From assembly GCA_947259685.1 (NCBI GenBank), contig CAMYNC010000084.1, positions 1-27,498 of the forward strand: a DNA stretch of 27,498 nt. Direction: 5' to 3'. The notes under the pieces were generated by a model that did not search any database, was not told the DNA's origin, and saw only the letters and a list, made by a program, of their open reading frames with translations. This DNA comes from an uncultured Desulfuromonadales bacterium (GTDB taxonomy: Bacteria > Desulfobacterota > Desulfuromonadia > Desulfuromonadales > Geopsychrobacteraceae). Shown here piece after piece: positions 7,420-15,499 of the stretch (its first letter is position 1; each line of letters opens with the position of its first letter). A program made the position numbers and the translations under genes.

Positions 7420-8058
7420 TTATTGATTTTTCTCCAGAATCAAATTTGGCAGTTCATCGCTATCATCATGTTTGACCGGCAAGTGCGAGGCCAGCAGATC
7501 GCCGCAACGCTCCACTGCCTCGCAGATTGCGCTGCAGGCATCATTTGCTTTTAGTCCCGCGATGATGATGGCAACAATATCATCCCAGGTGTGTTCAGGC
7601 ACCTGTTCATTGATCCCGCTGTCGGCAAGCACCTGCACACGGTGCTCAAAAAGTGAGATCATAATCAGGATACCGGTTCGGTCACGGGTTTCGTGCAGCC
7701 CCAATTGCAGAAAACTGACCATGGCTTTTTCTTTGACTTCGGCAGTAAACTCATCCGGGTGAATCAGCTTGCGCTTTAAGCCCGGCAAGCGTCGGATCAA
7801 CTGCTGGTAGATAAAATAAGTGCCAATAAAGGCCGGCAGGAACACCCAGATCGAGGATTCGCCGAATAACCAACTGATCAGCAGACCTGTGGCCAAAGCC
7901 AGGGTGCCGCTGCCGATCAGTTCGGCGCGGGGATATTCATATGAGCTGTCGACCACCATTGGGACGATCTCGCTGCTGGTTTTGGTTTCAGCGGCCCTGA
8001 CGGCCGCTTCGATTCTGTTCTGTTCGTCTTTCGTGAAGAACTCACTCGCTGATTTCAT
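7420..8058 (-). CDS. TPM domain membrane protein
   Basis: 212 residues of the TPM (TLP18.3/Psb32/MOLO-1) superfamily. The N-terminal part has ESEFFTKDEQ-like wording and TSSEIVPMVV, followed by two membrane segments (about residues 47-85), a basic stretch, and the second half of the domain with the RDRTGILIMIS and VQVLADSGIN motifs. No signal peptide. The reaction, if any, is unknown; members are linked to membrane-protein assembly or envelope stress. It sits between a second TPM protein and an OmpA-domain protein. The ATG at 8058 has only a weak GGGGT site. 31 bases separate it from the upstream gene. Confidence 0.75.
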   Translation of the reverse strand: MKSASEFFTKDEQNRIEAAVRAAETKTSSEIVPMVVDSSYEYPRAELIGSGTLALATGLLISWLFGESSIWVFLPAFIGTYFIYQQLIRRLPGLKRKLIHPDEFTAEVKEKAMVSFLQLGLHETRDRTGILIMISLFEHRVQVLADSGINEQVPEHTWDDIVAIIIAGLKANDACSAICEAVERCGDLLASHLPVKHDDSDELPNLILEKNQ

Positions 8059-8089
8059 TTCGACCCCATTCTTTGTGCTCTAAAACTCT

Positions 8090-8815
8090 TTACCAGCCGC
8101 CGGAAGCGCCACCGCCGCCCCCGCCGCCACCGCCTCCGGAAAATCCACCACCGCCGCCGAAGCCGCCACCAAAACCGCCGCCACCGAAGGGCGGACCGCC
8201 GATATAGGGACCGCTACGACGGGAGCGGTGCCCCCGCCGGCCGCTGAGCCGGGCGAGGAGCGGGCCGAAGAAAAGGAACAGGAAAATCAGGCCAAAAGGA
8301 CTGGTGCGCTTTTTTTTCTTTTTGCTGCTTCCGGTTCCCTGGTATTCACCGCGGACCGCTTCAGCCATGGCCACCACGCCGGAGACGACACCGCCATCAA
8401 AATCGCCCTGTTTCAGCCGCGGGCTGATTTCGTTGTCGATGATACGGCCGGCGAGCAGATCGGTGAGTCGCCCTTCAAGGCCGTAACCGACCTCAATGCG
8501 GATTTTGCGCTCCTGTTTGGCAAGCAGCAGCAAGGCACCGTTGTCTTGGCTTTTCTGCCCGACACCCCAATCGGTTAATACCTGTAAGGCGTATTCTTCA
8601 AGGATTTCCCCGTCGAGAGTTGGAATCGTCAAGACGACGATCTGGGTTGAATCGCTCTTTTCGAAATCGCGCAGAAACTGCTCCAGCTTCAGCACCGTGG
8701 TCTGCGAGAGGATCCCGGCCCGGTCATTCACATAGCCTGTGGCTTGGGGAACATCCAGGGCCGCAACCTGCCCACAGAGAAACAGCAGCAGGAAGCAAAT
8801 CAGGAACAATCGCAT
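8090..8815 (-). CDS. YgcG-like TPM domain protein with glycine-rich tail
   Basis: 241 residues. Signal peptide (about 1-20, ending VAA-LD), a TPM domain (about 25-165) with VNDRAGILS, STQIVVLTIP, WGVGQKSQDNGALLLLA, RIEVGYGLEG and the acidic DNEISPRLKQGDFD, then a Lys-rich linker, a membrane helix (FGLIFLFLFFGPLL), an Arg-rich loop and a C-terminus of almost pure Gly with Phe, Ser and a final Trp. Architecture and tail are typical of YgcG proteins, anchored with the TPM domain outside the cytoplasm. The ATG at 8815 overlaps the lemA stop by one base (TGATG), so translation is coupled. LemA and YgcG are common neighbours and probably partners. Function not established. Confidence 0.85.
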   Translation of the reverse strand: MRLFLICFLLLFLCGQVAALDVPQATGYVNDRAGILSQTTVLKLEQFLRDFEKSDSTQIVVLTIPTLDGEILEEYALQVLTDWGVGQKSQDNGALLLLAKQERKIRIEVGYGLEGRLTDLLAGRIIDNEISPRLKQGDFDGGVVSGVVAMAEAVRGEYQGTGSSKKKKKRTSPFGLIFLFLFFGPLLARLSGRRGHRSRRSGPYIGGPPFGGGGFGGGFGGGGGFSGGGGGGGGGGASGGW

Positions 8816-9396
8816 CAAAACTTGACCTTCGGAGCTTCAGCCGCGCCAGCTTCGGCCTTGAACGGCTCTTTACGTTCCAGATTGAGCAGAAACTTATTGG
8901 TCAAGCTGTTAGGAAAAGTGCGAATCGAGGAGTTGAAGGTCTGGACCGTAGTGTTAAAACGCTGACGTGCGACGTTGATGCGGTTTTCAGTTCCCTCCAG
9001 TTGGTGCTGCAGGTCGAGGAAATTCTGATTGGCCTTCAGGTCCGGATAGCGCTCGACGACCACCATCAGCCTGGACAGGGCGCTGGTCAGTTGTCCTTGC
9101 GCTTGTTGGAATTGCTGCAGCAGGGCAGGGTCACCAAGCTTGTCGGCAGAAATGTTCATCTGTCCGACCTTGGCGCGGGCGTTGGTGACCTCGGTCAGGG
9201 TTTCCTTTTCGTGGGCCGCATAGGCTTTGACCGTTTCGACCAGGTTGGGGATCAGGTCGGCGCGGCGTTGGTAAGTGGCTTCAACATCACCCCAGGCGGC
9301 GAAAACCGCCTCCTCGTTCTGTTGAATGGTGTTGTAGCCGCAGCTGTTTAAAAACAGACCGGCAAAAAGCAGAGTCAGTAACAAGCGGATGTTCAT
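8815..9396 (-). CDS. lemA: LemA family lipoprotein
   Basis: 193 residues of the LemA family, an elongated helical bundle at the envelope. The N-terminus is a lipoprotein signal with lipobox L-N-S-C19, and Gly at +2, compatible with outer-membrane sorting. The family core follows: [36 protein letters not shown], repeated helices, [10 protein letters not shown] and [16 protein letters not shown]. The ATG at 9396 is preceded by GGAGGAAAC; an upstream TTG lies before that site and is rejected. First gene of a likely operon with two TPM proteins and an OmpA-domain protein. Biochemical role unknown. Confidence 0.9.
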   Translation of the reverse strand: MNIRLLLTLLFAGLFLNSCGYNTIQQNEEAVFAAWGDVEATYQRRADLIPNLVETVKAYAAHEKETLTEVTNARAKVGQMNISADKLGDPALLQQFQQAQGQLTSALSRLMVVVERYPDLKANQNFLDLQHQLEGTENRINVARQRFNTTVQTFNSSIRTFPNSLTNKFLLNLERKEPFKAEAGAAEAPKVKF

Positions 9397-9453
9397 AGTT
9401 TCCTCCAATAGTCAGTTAATCGTGGGCGTTCATTAGATTGCACAGTTTAGCAT

Positions 9454-9459
9454 ATTATA
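9454..9459 (-). promoter_or_regulatory. Possible -10 box for the lemA cluster
   Basis: The minus strand reads a perfect TATAAT at 9459-9454, in the 105-base gap between rmuC and lemA. No acceptable -35 sequence or TG extension is visible, so the call rests on the hexamer and its position. Confidence 0.3.
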
Positions 9460-9501
9460 AGTACGGGAGATCCTTCTGGCGCATGTTTTGAACGCTCGAT
9501 A

Positions 9502-10797
9502 TTATTCCGGCATCGCCGATGGGCGTGGCGCTTTGTCGATTTTTTCGATTGTGGGCAGCTCCTTGCTGCTCTCCGCGCCCAGTTCCTTGAACTTGCGGGC
9601 GGTCACCAGGACGCGGCTGTCAAGGGAGGCCATCCCATTGTTGTAGCTGTCAACGGCGCGTTCCAGACCTTTGCCCATCAAAGTGAAATGTTGTCCCAGG
9701 GTTGCCAGGCGATCATAAAGTTCGCGGCCGAGTTGACTGATCACTGTGGCGTTTTCGGTCAGTTGTTCCTGGCGCCAGCCGTAGGCGACGGAGCGAAGTA
9801 GGGCAATCAAGGTGGTCGGTGTGGCCAGCAAGACCTTACGATCCACGCCGGCTTCAATCAAGCTCGGATCCTGGGCCAGGGCGGCAGAAAAGAAGGTTTC
9901 CCCGGGAAGGAACAGGACAACGAACTCCGGGGTGGGTTGAAACTGCTCCCAGTAATTTTTGGCCGAGAGTTTTTGCAGGTGATCGCGGATCTGGCGGGCA
10001 TGCCGGGCCAGGCAATTTTTGCGTTCGATATCATTTTGGGCCTCAAGCGATTCCAGGTAGGCCTGCAGCGGAGCTTTGGAATCGACAACAATGTTGCGGC
10101 CGTTTGGCAGCTTGACAATCATGTCGGGGCGCAAGCGGCCACTATCTGCGGTTTCCTGCTCAGCAAAATCGCAGTAGTTGAGCATGCCGGCCAGCTCAAC
10201 CACCTTACGTAGCTGAATTTCTCCCCAACGACCGCGAACCGCCGGGGTGCGTAAAGCTCGCACCAGGTTGCCAGTCTCTTTTTCCAGGCTGGTCTGGCTG
10301 GTCAGCAGCGACTTCAGCTGTTCATCAAGACGAGAATAAGCGCCGCTGCGGGCCTGTTCCAGCTGCTGGATCTTGCCGTCAACCTGCTGCAGCGATGCTT
10401 CCAGCGGTTTGACCAGCTGGTGAATCGCCTGCTGGCGAGTTTCCAGATCGCCTTTGGCTTGTTGCTGATAGCTATCCAGGGTGGTTTTGGCCAGGTCGAG
10501 AAAACTCTGATTATTGGCCGCGAGCGCCTCAGCCGAAAGTGCGCGAAACGCCTGCTCACTCTGCTGGCGGTTCTCCTCCAGCAGCATCAATTTTTCCGCG
10601 GTCGCATTACGTTCGCTGTTCAGCTGGGCCGAAAGGCCGGCAAGTTGTTGCAACAGCGTTTCTCTTTCTCCGCGGTCATTAAGCACTTGTTGCTGCAGCG
10701 GTCTGCACACCTGTAAGCGGCCGATCAGCCAGCCGCAGAGCAGGCCGAGGCTCAGGGCGCAGCCAAGCAGAATCCAGGTTTCATTGGCCAATGTCAC
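9502..10797 (-). CDS. rmuC: DNA recombination protein RmuC
   Basis: 431 residues. An N-terminal membrane anchor (ILLGCALSLGLLCGWLIG) is followed by a long coiled coil rich in Gln, Leu and Glu (about 30-190) and the RmuC nuclease-like domain: RGRWGEIQLRKVVELAGM, RPDMIVKLPNGRNIVVDSK, FVVLFLPGETFF and ATPTTLIALLRSVAYGW. RmuC limits inversion at short inverted repeats in E. coli; the fold is PD-(D/E)xK-like. Start: a GTG at 10797, eight bases after AGAGGA, places the anchor at the N-terminus as in the family. A longer open frame to 10968 would overlap the divergent neighbour and add an atypical 57 residues. Confidence 0.9.
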   Translation of the reverse strand: MTLANETWILLGCALSLGLLCGWLIGRLQVCRPLQQQVLNDRGERETLLQQLAGLSAQLNSERNATAEKLMLLEENRQQSEQAFRALSAEALAANNQSFLDLAKTTLDSYQQQAKGDLETRQQAIHQLVKPLEASLQQVDGKIQQLEQARSGAYSRLDEQLKSLLTSQTSLEKETGNLVRALRTPAVRGRWGEIQLRKVVELAGMLNYCDFAEQETADSGRLRPDMIVKLPNGRNIVVDSKAPLQAYLESLEAQNDIERKNCLARHARQIRDHLQKLSAKNYWEQFQPTPEFVVLFLPGETFFSAALAQDPSLIEAGVDRKVLLATPTTLIALLRSVAYGWRQEQLTENATVISQLGRELYDRLATLGQHFTLMGKGLERAVDSYNNGMASLDSRVLVTARKFKELGAESSKELPTIEKIDKAPRPSAMPE

Positions 10798-10848
10798 GGC
10801 ACTTGTCCTCTTAGAGTAAAGCCAGAAAGATATTGTTGAATCGACGAC

Positions 10849-10877
10849 ACGATAGCAGAGCGACTGAGCATCGACAA
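10849..10877 (-). promoter_or_regulatory. Promoter of rmuC
   Basis: Minus strand: TTGTCG (10877-10872), 17-base spacer, TATCGT (10854-10849) with a TGC extension before it. It lies about 50 bases upstream of the GTG start. Confidence 0.4.
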
Positions 10878-10885
10878 GAGCGGGA

Positions 10886-10913
10886 TTGCCAGATCCGATT
10901 GATCCGATAAAAT
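10886..10913 (+). promoter_or_regulatory. Promoter of the YkgJ-type gene
   Basis: TTGCCA (10886-10891), 16-base spacer, TAAAAT (10908-10913); each box matches consensus at five of six positions. The start would fall near 10920, about 35 bases before the ATG. It sits back to back with the rmuC promoter. Confidence 0.55.
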
Positions 10914-10954
10914 AGAAATACTGCAATTTTCCGTTATTTCTACAGGAGGAGCTG

Positions 10955-11641
10955 ATGGGTAAGTTCAATTTCGACCTCTGCCAGCAGTTGACCGCTGGGA
11001 TGGTGGAGGAACTCTGTAGAAGAAGACGAGGTCCGGAAGTTCTGTTGGCCGAAATTCACCGGGTTGCTGAAGAGGCTGAACAGTTTCTCCGCCAGCGGTC
11101 GGAAGATGAGCGCGGGCTGATTGATTGCGGCCCCGGCTGTGGCAGCTGCTGTGTCGTGAATGTTTCGACGCTGATTCCCGAAGGACTGGCGATTGTTCGC
11201 TATTTACGCGCCTTGAAAGAAACCAGCCGGCAGCAGGTCGTTGAAAGGTTGGAGAAGCTCTGGAAGGCGGTTCGTGGCCTGGATGATGAAGAGCGGATGT
11301 TTTTGCGCCGCAGCTGCGCTTTTCTGGATGCACAAGGCGTTTGTCAGATCTACCCTGTCCGCCCGCTGCTGTGTCGCAGTATAACCTCAACCGATGCCGA
11401 GAGCTGCAGGCAGGCACTGGTAGATCAGGTGTTTGGTGCAGAAACAGGAGTGTTGATGCATTTGTTTCAGCAGCAACTCTACGAAACCCTCTTTTCCGGG
11501 ATTGCCGCTGGCCTGGAAAAGGCAGGGCTTGATGGGCGCAGTTTTCAGCTGAGCGGGTTGGTTCGCTATCTGCTGAGAAATCCACAGGTCGAGCCGGAAC
11601 TGCTGGCTGGCAAACAACTCAGCTGGCAGGAAATCTACTAA
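10955..11641 (+). CDS. YkgJ family cysteine cluster protein
   Basis: 228 residues. The cysteine pattern of the YkgJ/CxxCxxCC family is present: C58, C62, C65-C66 in DCGPGCGSCC, and C121, C130 and C140 in a CAFLDAQGVCQIYPVRPLLC stretch. These probably bind a zinc ion or an iron-sulfur cluster; the family has no settled function. The rest is helical and no signal peptide or membrane segment is seen, so cytoplasmic. AGGAGGAG precedes the ATG at 10955. Divergent from rmuC and convergent with a small membrane-protein gene. Confidence 0.85.
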   Translation: MGKFNFDLCQQLTAGMVEELCRRRRGPEVLLAEIHRVAEEAEQFLRQRSEDERGLIDCGPGCGSCCVVNVSTLIPEGLAIVRYLRALKETSRQQVVERLEKLWKAVRGLDDEERMFLRRSCAFLDAQGVCQIYPVRPLLCRSITSTDAESCRQALVDQVFGAETGVLMHLFQQQLYETLFSGIAAGLEKAGLDGRSFQLSGLVRYLLRNPQVEPELLAGKQLSWQEIY

Positions 11642-11665
11642 ACTGTTCACCTGGCTCAACCGATT

Positions 11666-12031
11666 TCAGGTATAGGTAAAGTAGAGTCCCAGACCGGCAC
11701 AGGATAGCAGTAGGCAGAGCACCAAAGTGCTGCGAATGTAATCGTTTTTGCGTCGTCGTCGGCGGCTGTTAATCACCAGCCCGAGGATACTGGCCAGGCT
11801 GCTGAGTGCTAGCAAAATAGCAATATAATCGACCAGCAGCATATCCCAATGCTGGCGTCGATATATATTCACCCGGTAGAAGCGGTCGAAAAAAGTTTCC
11901 ACTTCGGGTTTGGCAACCGCCGTGATGCAGATTGCCGCGAACAGGGCGGTTGCTGCCGCAGCGTTCGACCAGGTTAACAGCCGTAACAACAGATCAGGGC
12001 CTTTACGACGCTCTTTGTACGGTCTGACCAT
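11666..12031 (-). CDS. Small three-helix membrane protein, function unknown
   Basis: About 121 residues, unrecognised. An N-terminal basic stretch (RPYKERRKGP) precedes three predicted membrane helices: about residues 22-40, 68-88 (YIAILLALSSLASILGLVI) and 101-119. A strongly basic RRRRRK loop after helix two indicates that loop is cytoplasmic. Between helices one and two is a loop with FFDRFYRVNIYRRQHWD. Start is uncertain: ATG at 12031 is used, but a GTG at 12040 adds three residues. Convergent with the YkgJ gene and divergent from clpS. Confidence 0.55.
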   Translation of the reverse strand: MVRPYKERRKGPDLLLRLLTWSNAAAATALFAAICITAVAKPEVETFFDRFYRVNIYRRQHWDMLLVDYIAILLALSSLASILGLVINSRRRRRKNDYIRSTLVLCLLLSCAGLGLYFTYT

Positions 12032-12070
12032 ATTCTTCACTCTGACAGGCTTCGGTTCTGAATTAAAATG

Positions 12071-12079
12071 TGCTAGGAT
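12071..12079 (+). promoter_or_regulatory. Likely extended -10 promoter of the clpS-clpA-aat operon
   Basis: TGC then TAGGAT (12074-12079) forms an extended -10 element about 40 bases before the clpS ATG. The -35 position (TTCGGT, 12051-12056) is weak. Confidence 0.4.
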
Positions 12080-12118
12080 GAGCGGAAAAAAAAATACTGG
12101 TTAAGGTAAACTGGAATC

Positions 12119-12430
12119 ATGGCAAGTAACACGGGCAACAAAACCCAAACCAAGCAAAAGACCGAAGTGCAGGTGGCTACGCCACCGCTCTTTAAAGTGA
12201 TGATGCACAACGATGATTATACCACCATGGAATTTGTCATCGAGGTGCTGCGGGATGTTTTTCGCAAGTCGGCGACCGAGGCCGAAAAGATTATGCTGAC
12301 CATTCATTTTCAGGGGGTTGGTCATTGTGGCACCTTCCCCTATGCAATTGCCGAAACCAAGGCCGATCAGGTTCGCCTGCGGGCTCGGAAATCCGGTTTT
12401 CCACTGCGTTGTTCCCTGGAGGAGGCTTAA
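12119..12430 (+). CDS. clpS: ClpS adaptor for N-end rule degradation
   Basis: 103 residues. Binds proteins with bulky hydrophobic N-termini and hands them to ClpAP. After a flexible N-terminal tail of about 22 residues, needed in E. coli to engage ClpA, comes the core: FKVMMHNDDYTTMEFV with N31, D32, D33 in the alpha-amino pocket and gatekeeper M37, then the TIHFQG motif with H63 and the GHCGTFPYAIAETK segment. All substrate-pocket residues are kept. The Shine-Dalgarno (AAGGT) is modest. clpA follows at a short distance and aat after it, so adaptor, unfoldase and N-degron maker are transcribed together. Confidence 0.95.
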   Translation: MASNTGNKTQTKQKTEVQVATPPLFKVMMHNDDYTTMEFVIEVLRDVFRKSATEAEKIMLTIHFQGVGHCGTFPYAIAETKADQVRLRARKSGFPLRCSLEEA

Positions 12431-12445
12431 GGAACGGTGGCCGAG

Positions 12446-14695
12446 ATGTTTAATCAGGATGTCCAGATAGCTTTTACCCTGGCGGTTCGCGAAGCGCAGC
12501 GCCGCCGGCACGAATATTTGACCACCGAACATGTGCTCTATGCACTGCTGTTCGAGGGGGTTGGACAGCAGATTATCAGCGCCTGCGGCGGCGATATCGA
12601 CGGGCTGAAACAGCTGCTGGAGAACTTTTTCGATATGCACCTTGAGCACCTGCCGGAAGGTGTCGAGGATGATGAGGTTCCCCGCCAGACCCTGGCGTTG
12701 CAGCGGATGCTCCAGCGCACGGTGCTGCATATGCAGGCTTCCAACCAGAATGAAGTCGGGGTTGGCGATCTGCTAGCAGCGATTCTGGAAGAGGAAAACT
12801 CCCATGCCTGCTTCTTTTTACAGAGCCAGGGGATCGAGCGGGTCGATCTGCTCGACTATATTTCGCACGGTCAAGCGGCTGGAAATGGTGCCGAAGAGCC
12901 GGAAGAGAGACCTTCCGCAGAGCCTGGCCAGGGGGAGCGCAGCAAACCGAAACCGCAGCAGAATGATCCGCTGAAATCTTTCACCATTGATCTGATCGAG
13001 CGGGCCAAGGCGGGCAAAATCGATCCGCTGATCGGCCGTGGGCAGGAACTTGAACGGACCATTCTGGTGCTTTGCCGCCGGCGGAAAAACAATCCGATCT
13101 TTGTCGGCGAGCCGGGGGTCGGGAAAACTGCCATGGCTGAAGGGTTGGCGCTGCGGATTGCCGAAGGCTCGGTGCCGGAAATTCTCAAACAGAGTGAAAT
13201 TTTTACGCTTGATATGGGGGCGCTGCTGGCGGGAACCAAATTCCGCGGCGATTTTGAAGAACGCCTCAAGGCGGTAGTGTCGGAATTGCAGAAACGCGAG
13301 CATGCGATTCTGTTCATCGATGAAATCCATACCATTGTCGGCGCCGGCGCGACCAGCGGCGGCTCGCTGGATGCGTCCAATATTCTTAAGCCGGCCTTGG
13401 GCTCTGGGGAGCTGCGCTGTATCGGTTCAACCACCTATGAAGAGTACCGCAACCTGTTCGACAAGGACCGGGCGCTGTCACGCCGTTTTCAGAAGATCGA
13501 TCTGCACGAACCGAGTAGCGAAGAGGCGTTGGAAATTCTCAAAGGGTTGGCCTCCCGGTATGAGCAGCACCATCAGGTCAGCTACGCAGAAGAGGCTTTG
13601 GAATCGTCGGTACAGTTGGCGGTCAAGCACTTGCCGCAGCGGCAGTTACCCGACAAGGCGATCGATGTTATCGACGAAGCTGGCGCCCAACAGCGGCTTG
13701 ACGGTCTGCTGAAAAAGCCGATCGGCATTGACGAAATCGAGCGGGTGGTAGCGCGCATGGCGCGGGTTCCGATCCGTACCGTTTCCGGCAGTGATCGGCA
13801 GCGGCTGCGCTATCTGGAGCGGGATCTCAAACGGGTGGTGTTCGGCCAGGAACCGGCGATCGAAAGCCTGGTCAAGTCGATTCACCGTTCGCGGGCCGGT
13901 CTTGGCCATCCCGACAAGCCGGTTGGTTCGATGCTGTTTACCGGCCCGACCGGAGTCGGTAAAACCGAAGTGGCCCGGCAGCTGGCGATGCAGTTGGGGG
14001 TAAAATTCTTGCGCTTCGACATGAGTGAGTATATGGAGAAACACTCGGTGGCAAGACTGATCGGCGCGCCTCCCGGTTATGTCGGTTTCGATCAAGGCGG
14101 ACTGCTCACTGAAGAGATCAGCAAGAATCCCTACTCGGTGCTGTTGCTCGATGAGATCGAAAAGGCTCACCCTGACCTGTTTAATATTTTATTGCAGGTG
14201 ATGGATCACGGCACCCTGACCGATAACAACGGCAAGGAAGCTGATTTCCGCAATGCCATTCTGATTATGACCAGCAACATCGGCGGTCGAGATATGAATG
14301 TGGTGCCGATCGGTTTCGGCAGCCGGACCGCGGCCGCACCTAAAAATGCTGTGGAAAAGGCTTTTTCACCGGAATTTCGCAACCGACTTGATGCGACGAT
14401 TCATTTCGCATCGCTGGATGAAAAAGTCATGCTGCAGGTGGTAGATAAATTCATCGCCGAGCTCTCGGCACAATTGGCGGAGCGGGAGGTGCAGGTTCAA
14501 CTTTCTGCCGCTGCGCGTAAAGAACTGGCCAAGCGCGGTTACGATCCGCTCTTCGGTGCCCGGCCGCTCGGCCGCTTAATCCAGACCGAGCTGAATGATC
14601 CACTGGCGGAAAAAATCCTCTTTGGTGAACTGCGAAAAGGCGGTCAAGTGAAGGTCGGTTGCAAAGCCGGCAAACTGACCTTCCGTTTTAACTGA
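12446..14695 (+). CDS. clpA: ATP-dependent Clp protease ATP-binding subunit ClpA
   Basis: 749-residue AAA+ unfoldase that feeds substrates to ClpP. Order: Clp N domain (about 1-140, ClpS docking), an acidic/Pro-rich linker, NBD1 with Walker A GEPGVGKT (about 221-228) and Walker B LFIDEIH, then NBD2 with Walker A GPTGVGKT (500-507) and LLLDEIEKAHPD. An IGF tripeptide at 622-624 sits where ClpA carries its IGL/F ClpP-docking loop. There is no ClpB-type middle coiled coil. Start: ATG at 12446 gives the family-like MFNQDVQIAF; a GTG at 12437 would add three residues and cannot be excluded, because the GGAGG and AAGGA sites fit either. 15 bases after clpS. clpP is not in the window. Confidence 0.95.
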   Translation: MFNQDVQIAFTLAVREAQRRRHEYLTTEHVLYALLFEGVGQQIISACGGDIDGLKQLLENFFDMHLEHLPEGVEDDEVPRQTLALQRMLQRTVLHMQASNQNEVGVGDLLAAILEEENSHACFFLQSQGIERVDLLDYISHGQAAGNGAEEPEERPSAEPGQGERSKPKPQQNDPLKSFTIDLIERAKAGKIDPLIGRGQELERTILVLCRRRKNNPIFVGEPGVGKTAMAEGLALRIAEGSVPEILKQSEIFTLDMGALLAGTKFRGDFEERLKAVVSELQKREHAILFIDEIHTIVGAGATSGGSLDASNILKPALGSGELRCIGSTTYEEYRNLFDKDRALSRRFQKIDLHEPSSEEALEILKGLASRYEQHHQVSYAEEALESSVQLAVKHLPQRQLPDKAIDVIDEAGAQQRLDGLLKKPIGIDEIERVVARMARVPIRTVSGSDRQRLRYLERDLKRVVFGQEPAIESLVKSIHRSRAGLGHPDKPVGSMLFTGPTGVGKTEVARQLAMQLGVKFLRFDMSEYMEKHSVARLIGAPPGYVGFDQGGLLTEEISKNPYSVLLLDEIEKAHPDLFNILLQVMDHGTLTDNNGKEADFRNAILIMTSNIGGRDMNVVPIGFGSRTAAAPKNAVEKAFSPEFRNRLDATIHFASLDEKVMLQVVDKFIAELSAQLAEREVQVQLSAAARKELAKRGYDPLFGARPLGRLIQTELNDPLAEKILFGELRKGGQVKVGCKAGKLTFRFN

Positions 14696-14705
14696 TCTCT
14701 CCTGG

Positions 14706-15389
14706 ATGCCTTGCTACCAGCTGGATGACGACCTCTGGTTTCCGCCGATTGAAGCGGCCGAAGACTACGGGCTGCTGGCGGTCGGCGGGGATCTTTCAGC
14801 TAAGCGTCTGTTGCTGGCTTATAGCCTCGGCATCTTTCCCTGGTTTAATCCGGGAGAGCCGATTCTCTGGTGGTCGCCTGACCCACGCTGTGTTCTGTTT
14901 CCTTCGCAACTCCATATTTCCCGCTCCCTGAAACGTTTTCTGGGTAAGCAGCCCTTTCGCATATCGGTTGATGAGAATTTTGCGGGGGTCGTTTATTGGT
15001 GTCGCCGGTTGCGCGCCGAAATGGACGGCAGCGGCACCTGGATTACTCCCGAGATGCAGCAGGCCTATATTGAACTGCACCGACTCGGATTTGCTCATTC
15101 CGTTGAATGTTGGCAAGGGGATGACCTGGTTGGGGGCATTTATGGGGTCTGCCTGGGGCGCTGTTTCTTTGGTGAATCGATGTTCAGCCGCCTCCCTAAT
15201 GCCTCAAAGGTCGCCCTGGTCAGTTTGGTGCAGCACCTGGAAAAGAAGGGCTTTACCCTGCTCGATTGCCAACAGACCACTGACCACCTGCTCAGTATGG
15301 GAGCGCAGGAGATCGCCCGGCGTGATTTTCAGGAACAGCTGCGTATGGCCGAAGTCACGCCGTACGGCCCTTTGGTCAGTCGCTTTTAA
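14706..15389 (+). CDS. aat: Leucyl/phenylalanyl-tRNA-protein transferase
   Basis: Adds Leu or Phe from aminoacyl-tRNA to proteins with N-terminal Arg or Lys, creating N-degrons read by ClpS. 227 residues, normal length. Family motifs: FPPIEAAEDYGLLAVGGDLS, LLAYSLGIFPWF, ILWWSPDPRCVLFP, GTWITPEMQQAYIELH, GFAHSVECW, GGIYGVCLGRCFFGESMFS and NASKVAL. It begins 10 bases after the clpA stop. No Shine-Dalgarno is visible before the ATG, so translation probably depends on coupling to clpA. Its place in the clpS-clpA operon gives the whole N-end rule pathway in one transcript. Confidence 0.95.
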   Translation: MPCYQLDDDLWFPPIEAAEDYGLLAVGGDLSAKRLLLAYSLGIFPWFNPGEPILWWSPDPRCVLFPSQLHISRSLKRFLGKQPFRISVDENFAGVVYWCRRLRAEMDGSGTWITPEMQQAYIELHRLGFAHSVECWQGDDLVGGIYGVCLGRCFFGESMFSRLPNASKVALVSLVQHLEKKGFTLLDCQQTTDHLLSMGAQEIARRDFQEQLRMAEVTPYGPLVSRF

Positions 15390-15408
15390 CGCAGCTTTGG
15401 TCACCGAT

Positions 15409-15436
15409 TTGACAGGCCGTAATCTCTGGATAAACT
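15409..15436 (+). promoter_or_regulatory. Promoter of rubrerythrin
   Basis: Perfect -35 TTGACA (15409-15414), 16-base spacer, TAAACT (15431-15436, four of six). It lies about 65 bases before the rubrerythrin ATG, just after aat, so rubrerythrin can be expressed independently of the clp operon. Confidence 0.55.
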
Positions 15437-15499
15437 TCTACAGTTGCCTTGTCTGTCGATCAATTAGGGAAAACTCGAATCAAGCAGGAGGAATCTGTC

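Noticed and set aside
8100..8190. Simple-sequence (CCG/CCA)n tract as a non-coding microsatellite
   Set aside because: It is the coding sequence of the Gly-rich tail of the YgcG-like protein, a normal family feature.
10798..10968. 57-residue N-terminal extension of RmuC
   Set aside because: It overlaps the divergent YkgJ-type gene and both promoters. The GTG at 10797 has a good AGAGGA site and puts the membrane anchor at the N-terminus.
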